Positions 23,726 to 33,440 of a stretch of 34,242 nucleotides of DNA are shown here, piece after piece. Numbering within the stretch: the stretch's first letter is position 1; every line of letters begins with the position of its first letter. The stretch covers positions 1 to 34,242 of the forward strand of contig FR882179.1 of the NCBI GenBank assembly GCA_000434935.1. The letters run 5' to 3'. The notes below the pieces were generated by a model that was not told the origin of the DNA, searched no databases, and saw nothing but the letters and a program-made list of their open reading frames with translations. Source of the stretch: Bacteroides sp. CAG:709. GTDB lineage: Bacteria > Bacteroidota > Bacteroidia > Bacteroidales > UBA932. The position numbers were made by a program, and so were the translations under genes.

Positions 23726-25195
23726 ATGAAAAACAAGATATTGAAGATGCTGGCCATCGGATTGGCATTGACTTCCATCGTTTCCTGCGAAGACTGGAAG
23801 CTGCTCGACGAGCATCCGAAGAAAATAGACGCGACCACGTTCATGAGCAATGCTGATGAAGTGCAGAGTGTCATCAACTCCATTTATTCGCAGCTGGAAA
23901 GGGATGCGGGTTTCGGCCGCTATCTCAGCATCCTTCCGGAAGCAATGGCAGATTATGCCTACGGAAGAGGCAACTACAATACGTCTTACGAAACGGGACT
24001 TACCACCAACGGCCAGACTTTCGTCAAGGACAGCTGGGCGGTCCTGTACAGGGCCATCAGGTTCAGCAATGAAATAATGTCGCAGATAGGTGACGCCGAC
24101 CTGAGCCAGACGGAATACAAGCATCTCACCGGAGAGACCCGCTACCTCAGGGCTTTCGCGTACTCGTTCCTTGTGAAGTATTGGGGAGCAGTTCCTTTCT
24201 TCGACGAGAGCAATATGGACAACTTCAACAAGGGCAGAACCTCTGCCGGGACTCTCTGGCAATACATTGTGGATGAGGCTGATTATGCAGCACAGAGTCT
24301 TCCGGAGAGCGCCGCTGCCGGCCGTCCTACCAAATATTCAGCATTGACATTGAAAGGCGAAGCCCTGATGTATATGGAGAAATGGGCGGAGGCGGCGGAG
24401 GCTTTCGGCGAAGTGATTTCCTCCGGGAGATATTCGCTGGTGACGCTTTCTTCCGCGGATGATTTCTCGAAGGTCTACGGAATTGCCGCTACCGGCACAC
24501 CGGAAGAGATTTTCTACATCAAATTCAACAGGGACGTGCCTGCCAAGTTCCAGTGGATGTTCCTCTGCAAGCCAAACCCGGTATATGCGACAGGAGCGGT
24601 AGGAATCTACACAGACTACAAGAACAACAATTTCATCGCGTCATGGGACAAGAATGATTACCGTTACCAGTGGTCTTTGTGGATACAGAAAGACAACGGT
24701 GCCCTGAATGCTGTTACGAAAACAGGCATGATCTGCCTCAAATACCGCGACTACGAGGATGCCACGTCATGCGCAAACGATTGGCCTGTATACAGATACG
24801 CCGATGTGTTGCTTTATTGCGCAGAGGCCATCTGCAGAAGGGACGGCAAGCCTAATGCAGAGGCTATGGAATATGTGAACATGGTCCGCCGCCGCGCTTA
24901 CGGCATGAATCCGAAGAAAGCGCAACCTGTCGACAGGCAGCTTTCGAATTACTCCGACAAGGACAGTTTCATGGAGATGCTTCTTCAGGAAAGAGGCTAT
25001 GAGACATGCTTCGAGGCGAAGAGGTATTGCGACCTGAAACGCTGCGGCCTGCTCGCCGAATATGCCGTGAAGGCCGGTAAGATTTCGTCCGCATCCGAGG
25101 TCAAGGACGCCGCGTGGTGGTGGCCGATTCCGACCGACGAGTTCAACTACAATACGGCAATGGACCCGGCAAAAGACCAGAATCCCGGATATTAA
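23726..25195 (+). CDS. susD: SusD-family surface glycan-binding lipoprotein
   Basis: Forms the hinged lid over the SusC barrel and captures glycan at the cell surface. The 489-residue protein has a lipoprotein signal with cysteine 21 (LTSIVSC) followed by EDW, so it is lipidated and probably surface-exposed. Family features include helical TPR-like regions, ETRYLRAFAYSFLVKYWGAVPFF around residues 140-160, RPTKYSALTLKGEALMYMEKW, a late LLQERGYETCFEAKRYCDLKR stretch, and the typical ending WWPIPTDEFNYN...QNPGY. The ATG at 23726 is chosen because it gives the lipobox at the correct distance. It lies between susC (31-base gap) and the sialidase-fold lipoprotein (29-base gap). Confidence 0.95.
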   Translation: MKNKILKMLAIGLALTSIVSCEDWKLLDEHPKKIDATTFMSNADEVQSVINSIYSQLERDAGFGRYLSILPEAMADYAYGRGNYNTSYETGLTTNGQTFVKDSWAVLYRAIRFSNEIMSQIGDADLSQTEYKHLTGETRYLRAFAYSFLVKYWGAVPFFDESNMDNFNKGRTSAGTLWQYIVDEADYAAQSLPESAAAGRPTKYSALTLKGEALMYMEKWAEAAEAFGEVISSGRYSLVTLSSADDFSKVYGIAATGTPEEIFYIKFNRDVPAKFQWMFLCKPNPVYATGAVGIYTDYKNNNFIASWDKNDYRYQWSLWIQKDNGALNAVTKTGMICLKYRDYEDATSCANDWPVYRYADVLLYCAEAICRRDGKPNAEAMEYVNMVRRRAYGMNPKKAQPVDRQLSNYSDKDSFMEMLLQERGYETCFEAKRYCDLKRCGLLAEYAVKAGKISSASEVKDAAWWWPIPTDEFNYNTAMDPAKDQNPGY

Positions 25196-25224
25196 TACAC
25201 AATCAGTCAAGAACATTACGAAAT

Positions 25225-27114
25225 ATGAAATACAATAAGTTTTTCTGCACGCTTATAGCCATCGCATCGGTCTCTTGCACGACCAGCAATGCTGATGACA
25301 ATCCCAATCCCCGTCCCGGCAAGGACCAGGGAGAGGAGAAGCCTGTGACCAGTGACATCACCTCCATTTATGACCTCAACCAGAACAAAGGTTATCTGAA
25401 TTCCCATGCGGCGACCTGGCAGAACAGCGTACTGGAGATGGACTACAGTTCCATCGTCACGCTGGAGCAGCCCAAGATCACGCCTGCCTACCCTATGTAT
25501 CCGAGAATCAAGAAACTGGCAAACGGGTCCTATCTTCTTATCTATCAGCAGAATCTATCCGCACACGACGTATATTATGCGAAGAGCATGAACCTCACGT
25601 CCTGGACGGAGGGCGGCTCTCCGCTGTTCGAGAAAACCGACATGAACCAGTACGAGAGCTCTGTCAAGGACAGGGTACTGTTCTCCTCTGCGGACGCCAT
25701 CGTATTGTCAAACGGGGACATTCTGGCATTCGCCTCATTCCGCCTGAACAAGGGTTATAGACTCAACAACCTGAACAACGGAATAATGATGCGACGTTCT
25801 TCCGACAATGGCGCATCCTGGAGCGAACCGCAGATCATTTATCGCGGAACCACATGGGAGCCGTCAGCACTCCAGCTCGCAAGTGGCGAGGTCCATGTAT
25901 ATTTCACCAGCTCGGACCCGAACCTGGGTGACTCCGGCACAGCACTTCTCCGTTCCACCGACAACGGAAAGTCCTGGACATCAGTCGGAAAGATTATCAG
26001 ACAAAGAGCCGGAACGGCAATGGACGGGTCAGGACAAACTATTTTCACCGACCAGATGCCTGTAGCCATCCAGCTCAACGGCAAGGACAGGATTGCAGTC
26101 GCCCTGGAATCCAGATTCGGCAGGACCGGAACATCCGCTGACCAGTACAATCTCACCATGGCATACAGCAGCGACAACTGGGCATCCGGCGGACTGACCG
26201 GCGACGCAGAGGGTCCTGCTGACAGAAAGTCAAGCATCTTCACGAACGAAGCCGCACCTTATCTCAGACAGTTCCGCTCCGGCGAGACAATGCTTTCCTG
26301 CAATGCCGGCAAGACTTTCTACATCAGGATGGGCAACGCATTGGCCGACAAGTTCGGAACGCCGATGCCAAGCTTCGAAAAAGGATGTTGGGGCTCATTG
26401 GAAATCATTGACGACCACACAGTTGTAGGCGTATTCCCTACCAGCTGGAGCGAGACTTCCAATGGCGAACAGATATCCAGGTCGCGCATCAATATCGCGA
26501 AATTCGTCCTCAACCACAGAATCAACGCAGCCGTCCTCACCCCTGAAACCGACGGCAGCAGCAAAGACTGGAAGGATGTCGACGACGCCCTGTTCATCGG
26601 CAGCGCGGGCAAGACCGGCACGACCTTCAGGTTCGCTTATGACAATGACAATGTCTACGGCATGATTGAGCGCAAGGACACGTCCCTGACCTCGTCCGAC
26701 GAATGTACCGTGATGCTCCAGAGCGGAAACGGCACCGGTACTCCTGTATCGCTGAAATTCTCGTTCAAGGACGGCAAGATCGTATGTTCGGACGCCAATG
26801 TGAAAGTGGCATCATGCATCTTGGGAACTCTCGACGACACCACTGAAGATGACGGACTTACCATCGAATTCTCCATACCTAAATCATTCCTCGGCATAGT
26901 ATCCGACAAGCTTCTGTTCAATGCCGTGGTGAAGGATGACATCTCAGGTGAAGATACCTTTTTCGGGCTCACGGCGAACAATTACCAGAAATGGATTCCG
27001 ATCGAGCTCAAACCGGCAGCAGAGCATGCTCCTGTACCGGACCCTGGACAGGGAGAGTTCAATTCCGACGGTCCTAAATGGAGCGAAGGAGATGAAGTGA
27101 ATCCTTGGAATTAA
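25225..27114 (+). CDS. Sialidase-fold lipoprotein with C-terminal CBM9-like domain
   Basis: A 629-residue lipoprotein (cysteine 18 in ASVSC, followed by a Pro/Asp-rich linker). Residues about 60-430 look like a sialidase-type beta-propeller: two clear Asp boxes, SSDNGASW and STDNGKSW, a degenerate third (SSDNWASG), YPRIKKLANGSYLLIYQ near the first blade, and TWEPSALQLASGEVHVYF. Residues about 440-600 (DGSSKDWKDVDDALFIG, FAYDNDNVYGMIE) resemble CBM9-like carbohydrate-binding domains. Such proteins are often labelled exo-alpha-sialidase. The same fold includes GH93 exo-arabinanases, and the WEP and YPR stretches fit that alternative at least as well. I cannot confirm the sialidase arginine triad. 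Surface location suggests it cuts or binds the glycan before import. Confidence 0.72.
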   Translation: MKYNKFFCTLIAIASVSCTTSNADDNPNPRPGKDQGEEKPVTSDITSIYDLNQNKGYLNSHAATWQNSVLEMDYSSIVTLEQPKITPAYPMYPRIKKLANGSYLLIYQQNLSAHDVYYAKSMNLTSWTEGGSPLFEKTDMNQYESSVKDRVLFSSADAIVLSNGDILAFASFRLNKGYRLNNLNNGIMMRRSSDNGASWSEPQIIYRGTTWEPSALQLASGEVHVYFTSSDPNLGDSGTALLRSTDNGKSWTSVGKIIRQRAGTAMDGSGQTIFTDQMPVAIQLNGKDRIAVALESRFGRTGTSADQYNLTMAYSSDNWASGGLTGDAEGPADRKSSIFTNEAAPYLRQFRSGETMLSCNAGKTFYIRMGNALADKFGTPMPSFEKGCWGSLEIIDDHTVVGVFPTSWSETSNGEQISRSRINIAKFVLNHRINAAVLTPETDGSSKDWKDVDDALFIGSAGKTGTTFRFAYDNDNVYGMIERKDTSLTSSDECTVMLQSGNGTGTPVSLKFSFKDGKIVCSDANVKVASCILGTLDDTTEDDGLTIEFSIPKSFLGIVSDKLLFNAVVKDDISGEDTFFGLTANNYQKWIPIELKPAAEHAPVPDPGQGEFNSDGPKWSEGDEVNPWN

Positions 27115-27134
27115 CGACTAAAAACGAAAGAATC

Positions 27135-29006
27135 ATGAACAGATATATTCATATCGGCATAATCGCCGCTGCAGCATTGTCATTGGCCTCCTGCGACAAG
27201 GAATCACAGGAGAAGACGATGGACATGCAGGAGAACGGCGGGGCGCTCACTGCAGTGCTGCCTTCCACCAGGACTGCCATCGACATGTCAGGCAACGTGG
27301 TCTGGAATTCCGGCGACCAGATTATGGTCTATAGTTCCGGCTCGCCTCTGGGAACGAAATATTCCACAGAATCAGACCAGGAGACTTCAGGGGCGTTCAA
27401 TCCTGAGGGAGAATCAGTTACAGGCGACAAGCTCTACGCCGTTTACCCGGCTTCTGCCGCAAACGGGGCACAACTTTCCGGCGAAAACATTGAAATAAAT
27501 TTCGCAGGACTGGCGGAGCAGACCTATTCGGGCGCATTGGACGCGAGCGCGAACATCAGCAAAGTACCGATGGCGGCCGTATCGTCCGGCAAGAAACTCA
27601 TGTTCTCCAACTTGTGCGGCGGTCTGAAGTTCAGGATTGCGGACTGGCAGGACATGGGCATCATGATCAAATCCATTGAGGTCAAGGCGAATGGCGGCGA
27701 ACTGCTGACAGGAAAGGCGACGGTCAATCTTGCAGACATGACATACACGTTGAAAGACGGAGGAAGCGCTGTTTCCGTCAACATCGAAGGCGGCATTTCC
27801 ATCGGTACTGCCGGCCATCGTGATGAAAGCAAGGACTTCATCATCTTCATTCCGGCAGGAAAATATTCCAAGGGTTTCACCTTCACCATCACCGACAATG
27901 ACGGCATGGTCTATACGAAATCCACAAGTCAGGAAATCACTGTCGCACCGGGAGTGGTGACACCTCTTAAATCATTGCTGCTCACATTGTATTTCGGAAA
28001 GGCGAACTGCATCAGGACGGCAGCGGCGGGCGACATCACCTTAGACATTACCCCATATTATTCATTCTCAGAGGATTTCAGCTATTCCGGCACTGCCGTA
28101 AGTTCAGCGAATCCGGCTGCCAAGGCCAAGGTTCTCTGGCAGTACGCCATCTCGACGGGAAGCGGCGATGTCATCGGAACGCCTACGATTTCCGGCAACG
28201 AGCTCAAGGTCCCGGTGAAGGGCACTTTCGGCAATGCTCTCGTAGCCATCTGCAATTCAGCGGATAAGGTCCTGTGGTCATACCACGTGTGGGTAAGCGA
28301 GGCTGCCGACATAAACTGGACCAATGCCACAGCAGGTGATTTCGTCATGATGGACAGGAACCTCGGAGCGGTAGCATTGAAATTCAAGGACCAGAACAGC
28401 TACGGCTATTTCTACCAGTGGGGCAGAAAGGATCCGTTCCCTAGACCGGTGCCGCTGGAGAGGCCGACCTCCGCTGCCAAGTACAAGAATCCGGGTGTCG
28501 AACTGACCAAGACGGCCGCAGCGACGGAAGAGACCGGCACCGTCGGCTATGCCATCGCCAATCCTGACACCAGGCTTCTGGATGCCGCCACATGGATGAA
28601 AGTCGGCACAATGCCGGAGGGCATCTGGGGCAATCCGACCGGAAACAATGAAGGCGGAAAAGGCGTGAAGACCATCTACGACCCTTGTCCTGAAGGATAT
28701 AGAGTGGCGGACCCGATGTGTTTCAGCATGGGATGGAAGAATAACAAAGCCTCCTGCGATGCCAACTACGGCTATGAGTTCGTGACCGACGACGGTTCAT
28801 CCAAGACAATGTTCTTCACCTCCGGTTATCTCAGCACGAATGCAAACTGCGTAGAATATCTGGAATACCGCGGAGGCCTCTGGACCAATGCGCCTATCAG
28901 CGGCAAAGGACTCAGGTTCTACTACAACAATGCCAGTGTCAAGAACAATGACGGCATGGCTTACACCACCGGTCTTCCTGTACGTTGCATGAAAGAAACA
29001 AAGTAA
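27135..29006 (+). CDS. Fimbrillin-like lipoprotein with Fibrobacter-paralogous C-terminal domain
   Basis: A 623-residue lipoprotein (cysteine 20 in LSLASC). The N-terminal half (about 30-290) resembles the fimbrillin/Mfa-like family: TRTAIDMSGNVVWNSGDQIMVYS, a Thr/Ser-rich beta sandwich, and LYAVYPASAA. The C-terminal part (about 400-623) carries the Fibrobacter succinogenes major paralogous domain: GDFVMMDRNLGA, YGYFYQWGRKDPFP, YDPCPEGYRV and a final LPVRCMKE. Position after susCD and an enzyme is where surface glycan-binding proteins (SusE/F-like) are usually encoded, so a binding role at the cell surface is inferred. No catalytic motif is seen. The gap to the preceding gene is 20 bases and to the next six, supporting one operon. 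Confidence 0.75.
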   Translation: MNRYIHIGIIAAAALSLASCDKESQEKTMDMQENGGALTAVLPSTRTAIDMSGNVVWNSGDQIMVYSSGSPLGTKYSTESDQETSGAFNPEGESVTGDKLYAVYPASAANGAQLSGENIEINFAGLAEQTYSGALDASANISKVPMAAVSSGKKLMFSNLCGGLKFRIADWQDMGIMIKSIEVKANGGELLTGKATVNLADMTYTLKDGGSAVSVNIEGGISIGTAGHRDESKDFIIFIPAGKYSKGFTFTITDNDGMVYTKSTSQEITVAPGVVTPLKSLLLTLYFGKANCIRTAAAGDITLDITPYYSFSEDFSYSGTAVSSANPAAKAKVLWQYAISTGSGDVIGTPTISGNELKVPVKGTFGNALVAICNSADKVLWSYHVWVSEAADINWTNATAGDFVMMDRNLGAVALKFKDQNSYGYFYQWGRKDPFPRPVPLERPTSAAKYKNPGVELTKTAAATEETGTVGYAIANPDTRLLDAATWMKVGTMPEGIWGNPTGNNEGGKGVKTIYDPCPEGYRVADPMCFSMGWKNNKASCDANYGYEFVTDDGSSKTMFFTSGYLSTNANCVEYLEYRGGLWTNAPISGKGLRFYYNNASVKNNDGMAYTTGLPVRCMKETK

Positions 29007-29012
29007 AATACA

Positions 29013-32000
29013 ATGAATAAGAAGAGAATTGCGACAATATGTCTGGTAGCATTGTCTACCATCATGGTTTCGGCCAAAAACGGCCCGGTAAAAATGTGGG
29101 AAGGGACCATTGACCTTCCTACCTACAGAGTTGACGCTCCGGAGAGGGCGCCGCTGTTCGAGAGGGATTTCGCCTACCAGAGGGCGAAGCGCGGAGTCTA
29201 TCCGTATGCCATGAACGACAATCCTACAAATGTCAAGGTGGACTCCACCCACAAGGCATTGTATCTCGAAAACGACTACATCAAGCTCTGCGTCCTTCCC
29301 GATATCGGCGGCAGGCTGCTTTATGCCACCGACAAGACCAACGGCTACGAAATCTTCTATCGCCAGCACGTGATAAAGCCGGCCAATGTGGGTATGCTCG
29401 GCGCATGGATAAGCGGAGGCGTGGAATGGAACGTATTCCACCATCACAGGGCAACCAGCCAGTATCCGATTGATTACAAACTGGTCGACAACGGCGACGG
29501 AAGCAAGACCATCTGGGTGGGCGAAGTGGAAAACCGTCACAGGATGAGCTGGGCCATAGGTCTTACGCTCCATCCGGACAAGTCCTATATCGAGGTCACC
29601 GGACGTTTCTTCAACAATGCGCAGGACCGCAATTCCATGCTGCACTGGAACAACGTCGCGACTCACGTCAATGAGAATTACCAGATCATCTTCCCGGAGA
29701 ATACCGACTTCGGCACCTACCACCACAAGAACAGTTTCCTGCGCTGGCCGATAGCGGATGCCGAGTATTGCGGCAATCCGGACTATGCAGGCAAGGATAT
29801 CAGCTATTGGAAAAACCTGCCGGCATTGACGGGCGGTTCAGTATTCGTCTATGACCTGAAAGACGATTTCATAGGCGGTTACGACCACGGCAAGAATGCC
29901 GGTACAATGCTGGCGGCCGACCACAACATCAACAAGGGCGGCAAGTTCTGGGCCTGGGGGCCAATGAATTACGGCCACGAATGGGACTGCAAGACGCTTA
30001 CCGATTCTGACGGCGCGTATGTGGAACTGATGACAGGCGCATATTCTGACAACCAGCCGGATTACTGCTGGATCAATCCTCACGAGACCAAGGAGTTCAC
30101 AGCATATTGGTACGGCATCCGCGACCTCCGTCACGTGAACAGGGGCAATGCTGATGCGACCGTGAACATGGACATTGACAAGTCAGGGGCCATCCACATT
30201 GCAGCGAATGTGACGCAGATCCGTCCTTCCGTAAAAATCACCGTTACGGGCCGTGAGGGCAAGGTCCTGTATGAGAAAACTTCATTTATGGCTCCGGACA
30301 AGCCGTTCGCGGATGACTTCAAGGTTTCTCCTGAAGACGTGGAGGAACAGACTGAGGTAACATTGACACTCACATCTGCCGAAGGCGAGGAACTCATCAG
30401 CTATCATCCTTACGCTCTCGACAGATCGAAGCCGCTCCCTGAGCCTGTGACCCCGCTCGACCCTGACCCGAAGAGCATTGACAACATCGAGGACCTTTAT
30501 TATATCGGAATGCGCAACCTGCAGTTCCATCAGGCTCACGTGGATCCGAACATCTATTTCGAGGAGGCTGTACGCCGTGACCCTTATGATGTAAGGAGCA
30601 ACACTCAGCTGGGCATCTTCTACAGACAGAACGGGGATTATGCCAAGGCCAAGGAGTATCTCCGCCGCTCACTGAAGCGCCAGACCGCAAGCTACACCCG
30701 CCCTGCCGACGGCGAGTCAATGTACAATCTCGGACTCGTCCTCAAGGCAGAAGGAAACTACGATGCCGCTACAGATACATTGTACAGGGCCGTATGGGAT
30801 TATGAATACGCCTCCGCCGCCTACTATCAGCTGGCACAGATTTCCAGCATGAGAGGTGATTCCGGAAAAGCAATCCGGGAAGCACAGATGGCTGTGGCAT
30901 ACAACGGTATGAACATTGACGCGAAGAATCTGCTGGCTACGCTCCTGAGGTATTCCGGAAAGAAGAATGAGGCGAAGAGCATGGCGGCGGAAGTCGTGAA
31001 ACTTGATCCTCTTGACTATTATGCCACACGTGAACTTGTCATGATGGGAGCCAAGCCTGAGGCTGAGCTGAAGAGCCTGCTCCGTGGCACAAGTGAATCA
31101 TACGTGGAACTCGCATTGTACTATATGAACAATGGTTTCATGGGTGACACGCAGGAGATTCTGGAGGATGCCGAGGCCGTACGCGCATATCCTACCGTCG
31201 AGTATTATCTGGGCTATCTCGCTGACCTTAAAGGAGATAAGACCTCTGCCGAGAAATGGTTCAAGAAGGCTGAAAGCGGAAGCATTGACTATGTCTTCCC
31301 GTTCAGGCTTGAGACGGTGAAAGTGTTCGGAAAGGCATTGGAATACCTGCCGGAAAGCGCCAACACCTGGTACTATCTCGGAAATCTCTACTATCAGAAG
31401 CAGCCGGACAAGGCCATGGAGGCATGGGAAAATGCTGTCCGCATCAATCCGGACTTCGCAATGGCATTGAGAAACATCGGCTGGGGATGCAGATTCTGGA
31501 AAAACGATCTCGCCGAGTCGGCAGAATGGTATCGCAAGGCCATCGCGGCGGACAAGGGACGGAATGCATTGTTCCTGGCTGAGTGCGATGAGATTCTGGA
31601 GCTTATGAACGTCCCTGTAAAGGAAAGATATGACCTGTTCAACGGCAAGGAAGCATTGTACGAAAAGCGTTATGATTCAGAGACAAAGGCGATCAAGCTC
31701 AGGATTCTGAACGGCGAATATGAGGAAGTTCTGGAGCCGCTGCTGACGAGATTCTACTCACGCAGGGAGCATATCGAGGACCTGCATGATATCTATGTCG
31801 ATGCATGCCTGCTGTCAGCATTGAAAGAGTGGAAGAACGGGAACAATGAGAAGGCGCTCGAATATGCGCTGATGATGAATGACTATCCTGCGAACCACGG
31901 CTACGCTCACCTGGAGTACTACGCCCGCGACGCGCAGGTCTACTACAATATCGGATTGGGATATGAAAAGGTCGGGGACAATGCCAAGGCACGCGAATAT

Positions 32001-32345
32001 TTCGGGAAGGCTGCCGGCGTGGAAGTCAAACCGGTCGACGGCATATACAATTACGAGAAAGCTCTGGCAATGAAGAAGTTGGACCCTAAGGCAAATGTAC
32101 GGAACATGCTCCGGGAGACTGCCAAGTATGGCAAGTCCTGCGTGACTGACTACGTGGAGCGTTTCTTCGAAAGTTTCGGTTACGGAGACTATCCGGAGGA
32201 CATCAACACGAAGGCTTACTACATGCAGGGCATCGCCTACAAAGGCCTGGGCAGGAACATGAAGGCCAAGAAATGCTTCCGGAAGGCTCTTGCCGAGCGC
32301 AACGGAAATGTCTGGGCAAACTATTATCTGGGAAACATCAAATAG
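29013..32345 (+). CDS. Secreted DUF5107 protein with TPR repeats
   Basis: A 1110-residue exported protein with a signal peptide (MNKKRIATICLVALSTIMVSA). Residues about 40-370 match DUF5107, a galactose-mutarotase-like beta-sandwich: LPDIGGRLLYATDKTNGYE, GAWISGGVEWNVFHHH and WGPMNYGHEWD are its typical stretches, with His, Asp and Glu clusters that could bind sugar. Residues about 500-1110 are arrays of tetratricopeptide repeats (for example TQLGIFYRQNGDYAKAKEYLRRSL and TWYYLGNLYYQKQPDKAMEAWENAVRINPDFA in pieces). The fold is related to aldose epimerases and to several carbohydrate-active enzymes; its activity here is unknown. It starts six bases after the fimbrillin-like gene and ends eight bases before the glycoside hydrolase. 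Signal peptide plus TPRs suggest a periplasmic enzyme that may assemble with partners. Confidence 0.8.
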   Translation: MNKKRIATICLVALSTIMVSAKNGPVKMWEGTIDLPTYRVDAPERAPLFERDFAYQRAKRGVYPYAMNDNPTNVKVDSTHKALYLENDYIKLCVLPDIGGRLLYATDKTNGYEIFYRQHVIKPANVGMLGAWISGGVEWNVFHHHRATSQYPIDYKLVDNGDGSKTIWVGEVENRHRMSWAIGLTLHPDKSYIEVTGRFFNNAQDRNSMLHWNNVATHVNENYQIIFPENTDFGTYHHKNSFLRWPIADAEYCGNPDYAGKDISYWKNLPALTGGSVFVYDLKDDFIGGYDHGKNAGTMLAADHNINKGGKFWAWGPMNYGHEWDCKTLTDSDGAYVELMTGAYSDNQPDYCWINPHETKEFTAYWYGIRDLRHVNRGNADATVNMDIDKSGAIHIAANVTQIRPSVKITVTGREGKVLYEKTSFMAPDKPFADDFKVSPEDVEEQTEVTLTLTSAEGEELISYHPYALDRSKPLPEPVTPLDPDPKSIDNIEDLYYIGMRNLQFHQAHVDPNIYFEEAVRRDPYDVRSNTQLGIFYRQNGDYAKAKEYLRRSLKRQTASYTRPADGESMYNLGLVLKAEGNYDAATDTLYRAVWDYEYASAAYYQLAQISSMRGDSGKAIREAQMAVAYNGMNIDAKNLLATLLRYSGKKNEAKSMAAEVVKLDPLDYYATRELVMMGAKPEAELKSLLRGTSESYVELALYYMNNGFMGDTQEILEDAEAVRAYPTVEYYLGYLADLKGDKTSAEKWFKKAESGSIDYVFPFRLETVKVFGKALEYLPESANTWYYLGNLYYQKQPDKAMEAWENAVRINPDFAMALRNIGWGCRFWKNDLAESAEWYRKAIAADKGRNALFLAECDEILELMNVPVKERYDLFNGKEALYEKRYDSETKAIKLRILNGEYEEVLEPLLTRFYSRREHIEDLHDIYVDACLLSALKEWKNGNNEKALEYALMMNDYPANHGYAHLEYYARDAQVYYNIGLGYEKVGDNAKAREYFGKAAGVEVKPVDGIYNYEKALAMKKLDPKANVRNMLRETAKYGKSCVTDYVERFFESFGYGDYPEDINTKAYYMQGIAYKGLGRNMKAKKCFRKALAERNGNVWANYYLGNIK

Positions 32346-32353
32346 AAAAATCA

Positions 32354-33436
32354 ATGAAAAGAATCGCAATATTGTCATTACTCGCCGCAATGCTTCTGGT
32401 GCCGTCCACCAATGCTGTTGCACGCGGCGGGCAATGGTCCAAAGAGAAGGCTGCCGAGTGGTACGCTTCACAGAAATGGCCGGTAGGCTGCAACTATGTG
32501 CCGTCATACGCCATCAACCAGTACGAAATCTGGCAACCTGAAACATTCAATCCGGAAATCATTGACAATGAACTTTCATTGGCTGAGAGCATCGGGTTCA
32601 ATACCTTGCGCATCTACCTGCACGAGGGGCTGTGGTATGCCGACAAAGTGGGATTCAAGAAACGTGTCGACCAGTTTCTCGACATAGCGGACAAGCATGG
32701 CATGAAGCTGATAATCACGTTCTTCACGAACGGCGGCAACCATGACAAGGTATTCAGGCTCGGTCCTCAACCGGAAGCGATTCCGGGCACGCATAATTCG
32801 AACTGGATTCCCAGCCCGGGAAAGGCGGTGCTCGATGATCCGGCGCAATGGCCACGTCTGAAAAAATATGTCCAGGACATCCTGCGCACATACAAGAACG
32901 ACGACAGAATACTTTACTGGTGCCTGTGCAATGAGCCTGAGAACACGAAAAACGGATGTGACGTCAGCAAATTCATGCCGGAGGTATACAAATGGGCCTG
33001 GGAAGTCCGTCCAAGCCAGCCTCTCAGTTCTCCTGTATGGCAGCGTCCGGGCATAAACGGCACGGCCACCAAGCTGGACCTCCTGGCTTATGCCTGCATG
33101 AATTCCGACATCATCACTTTCCATTGCTATTCGAAGCCGAAAGAAGTGGAAATCGACGTACAGATGCTACAGCGTTTCGGCAGGCCGATGGTTTGCCAGG
33201 AATACCTCGCCAGAAACTACGGAAACACGTTTTTCGATGTTCTGCCAATTCTGAAGAAGTACAACGTAGGAGCCATCAGCTGGGGTCTAGTGAACGGCAA
33301 ATGCCATTTCCATTACCCGTGGGGACACAAAGTCGGAGATCCTGAACCGGAAATCTGGTTCCACGACATCTTCCGCCCGGACCATACGCCATACGACCCG
33401 GCAGAAATAACATTCCTTCAAGAAATGACGAAATAA
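32354..33436 (+). CDS. Secreted clan-A (GH5/GH2-like) glycoside hydrolase
   Basis: A 360-residue exported protein (signal peptide about 1-24) made of a single TIM barrel. Strand motifs are visible in order: VGCNYVPSYAINQYEIW (44-60), GFNTLRIYLHEGLWY (81-95), GMKLIITFFTNGG (116-128), and YWCLCNEPEN with the NEP signature (acid/base E194). FHCYSKP (257-263), MVCQEYLARN with the probable nucleophile E283, and ISWGLVNGKCHFHYPW follow. Two catalytic glutamates on strands 4 and 7 define clan GH-A retaining enzymes. Homologues are usually called 1,4-beta-xylanase or cellulase without experimental support. The family number and substrate are not clear from sequence. It lies eight bases after the DUF5107 gene and four before the SGNH gene. 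Confidence 0.82.
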   Translation: MKRIAILSLLAAMLLVPSTNAVARGGQWSKEKAAEWYASQKWPVGCNYVPSYAINQYEIWQPETFNPEIIDNELSLAESIGFNTLRIYLHEGLWYADKVGFKKRVDQFLDIADKHGMKLIITFFTNGGNHDKVFRLGPQPEAIPGTHNSNWIPSPGKAVLDDPAQWPRLKKYVQDILRTYKNDDRILYWCLCNEPENTKNGCDVSKFMPEVYKWAWEVRPSQPLSSPVWQRPGINGTATKLDLLAYACMNSDIITFHCYSKPKEVEIDVQMLQRFGRPMVCQEYLARNYGNTFFDVLPILKKYNVGAISWGLVNGKCHFHYPWGHKVGDPEPEIWFHDIFRPDHTPYDPAEITFLQEMTK

Positions 33437-33440
33437 CATC

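Noticed and set aside
28797..29726. 309-residue minus-strand ORF over the fimbrillin/DUF5107 junction
   Set aside because: Crosses two tightly spaced sense genes and resembles nothing known.
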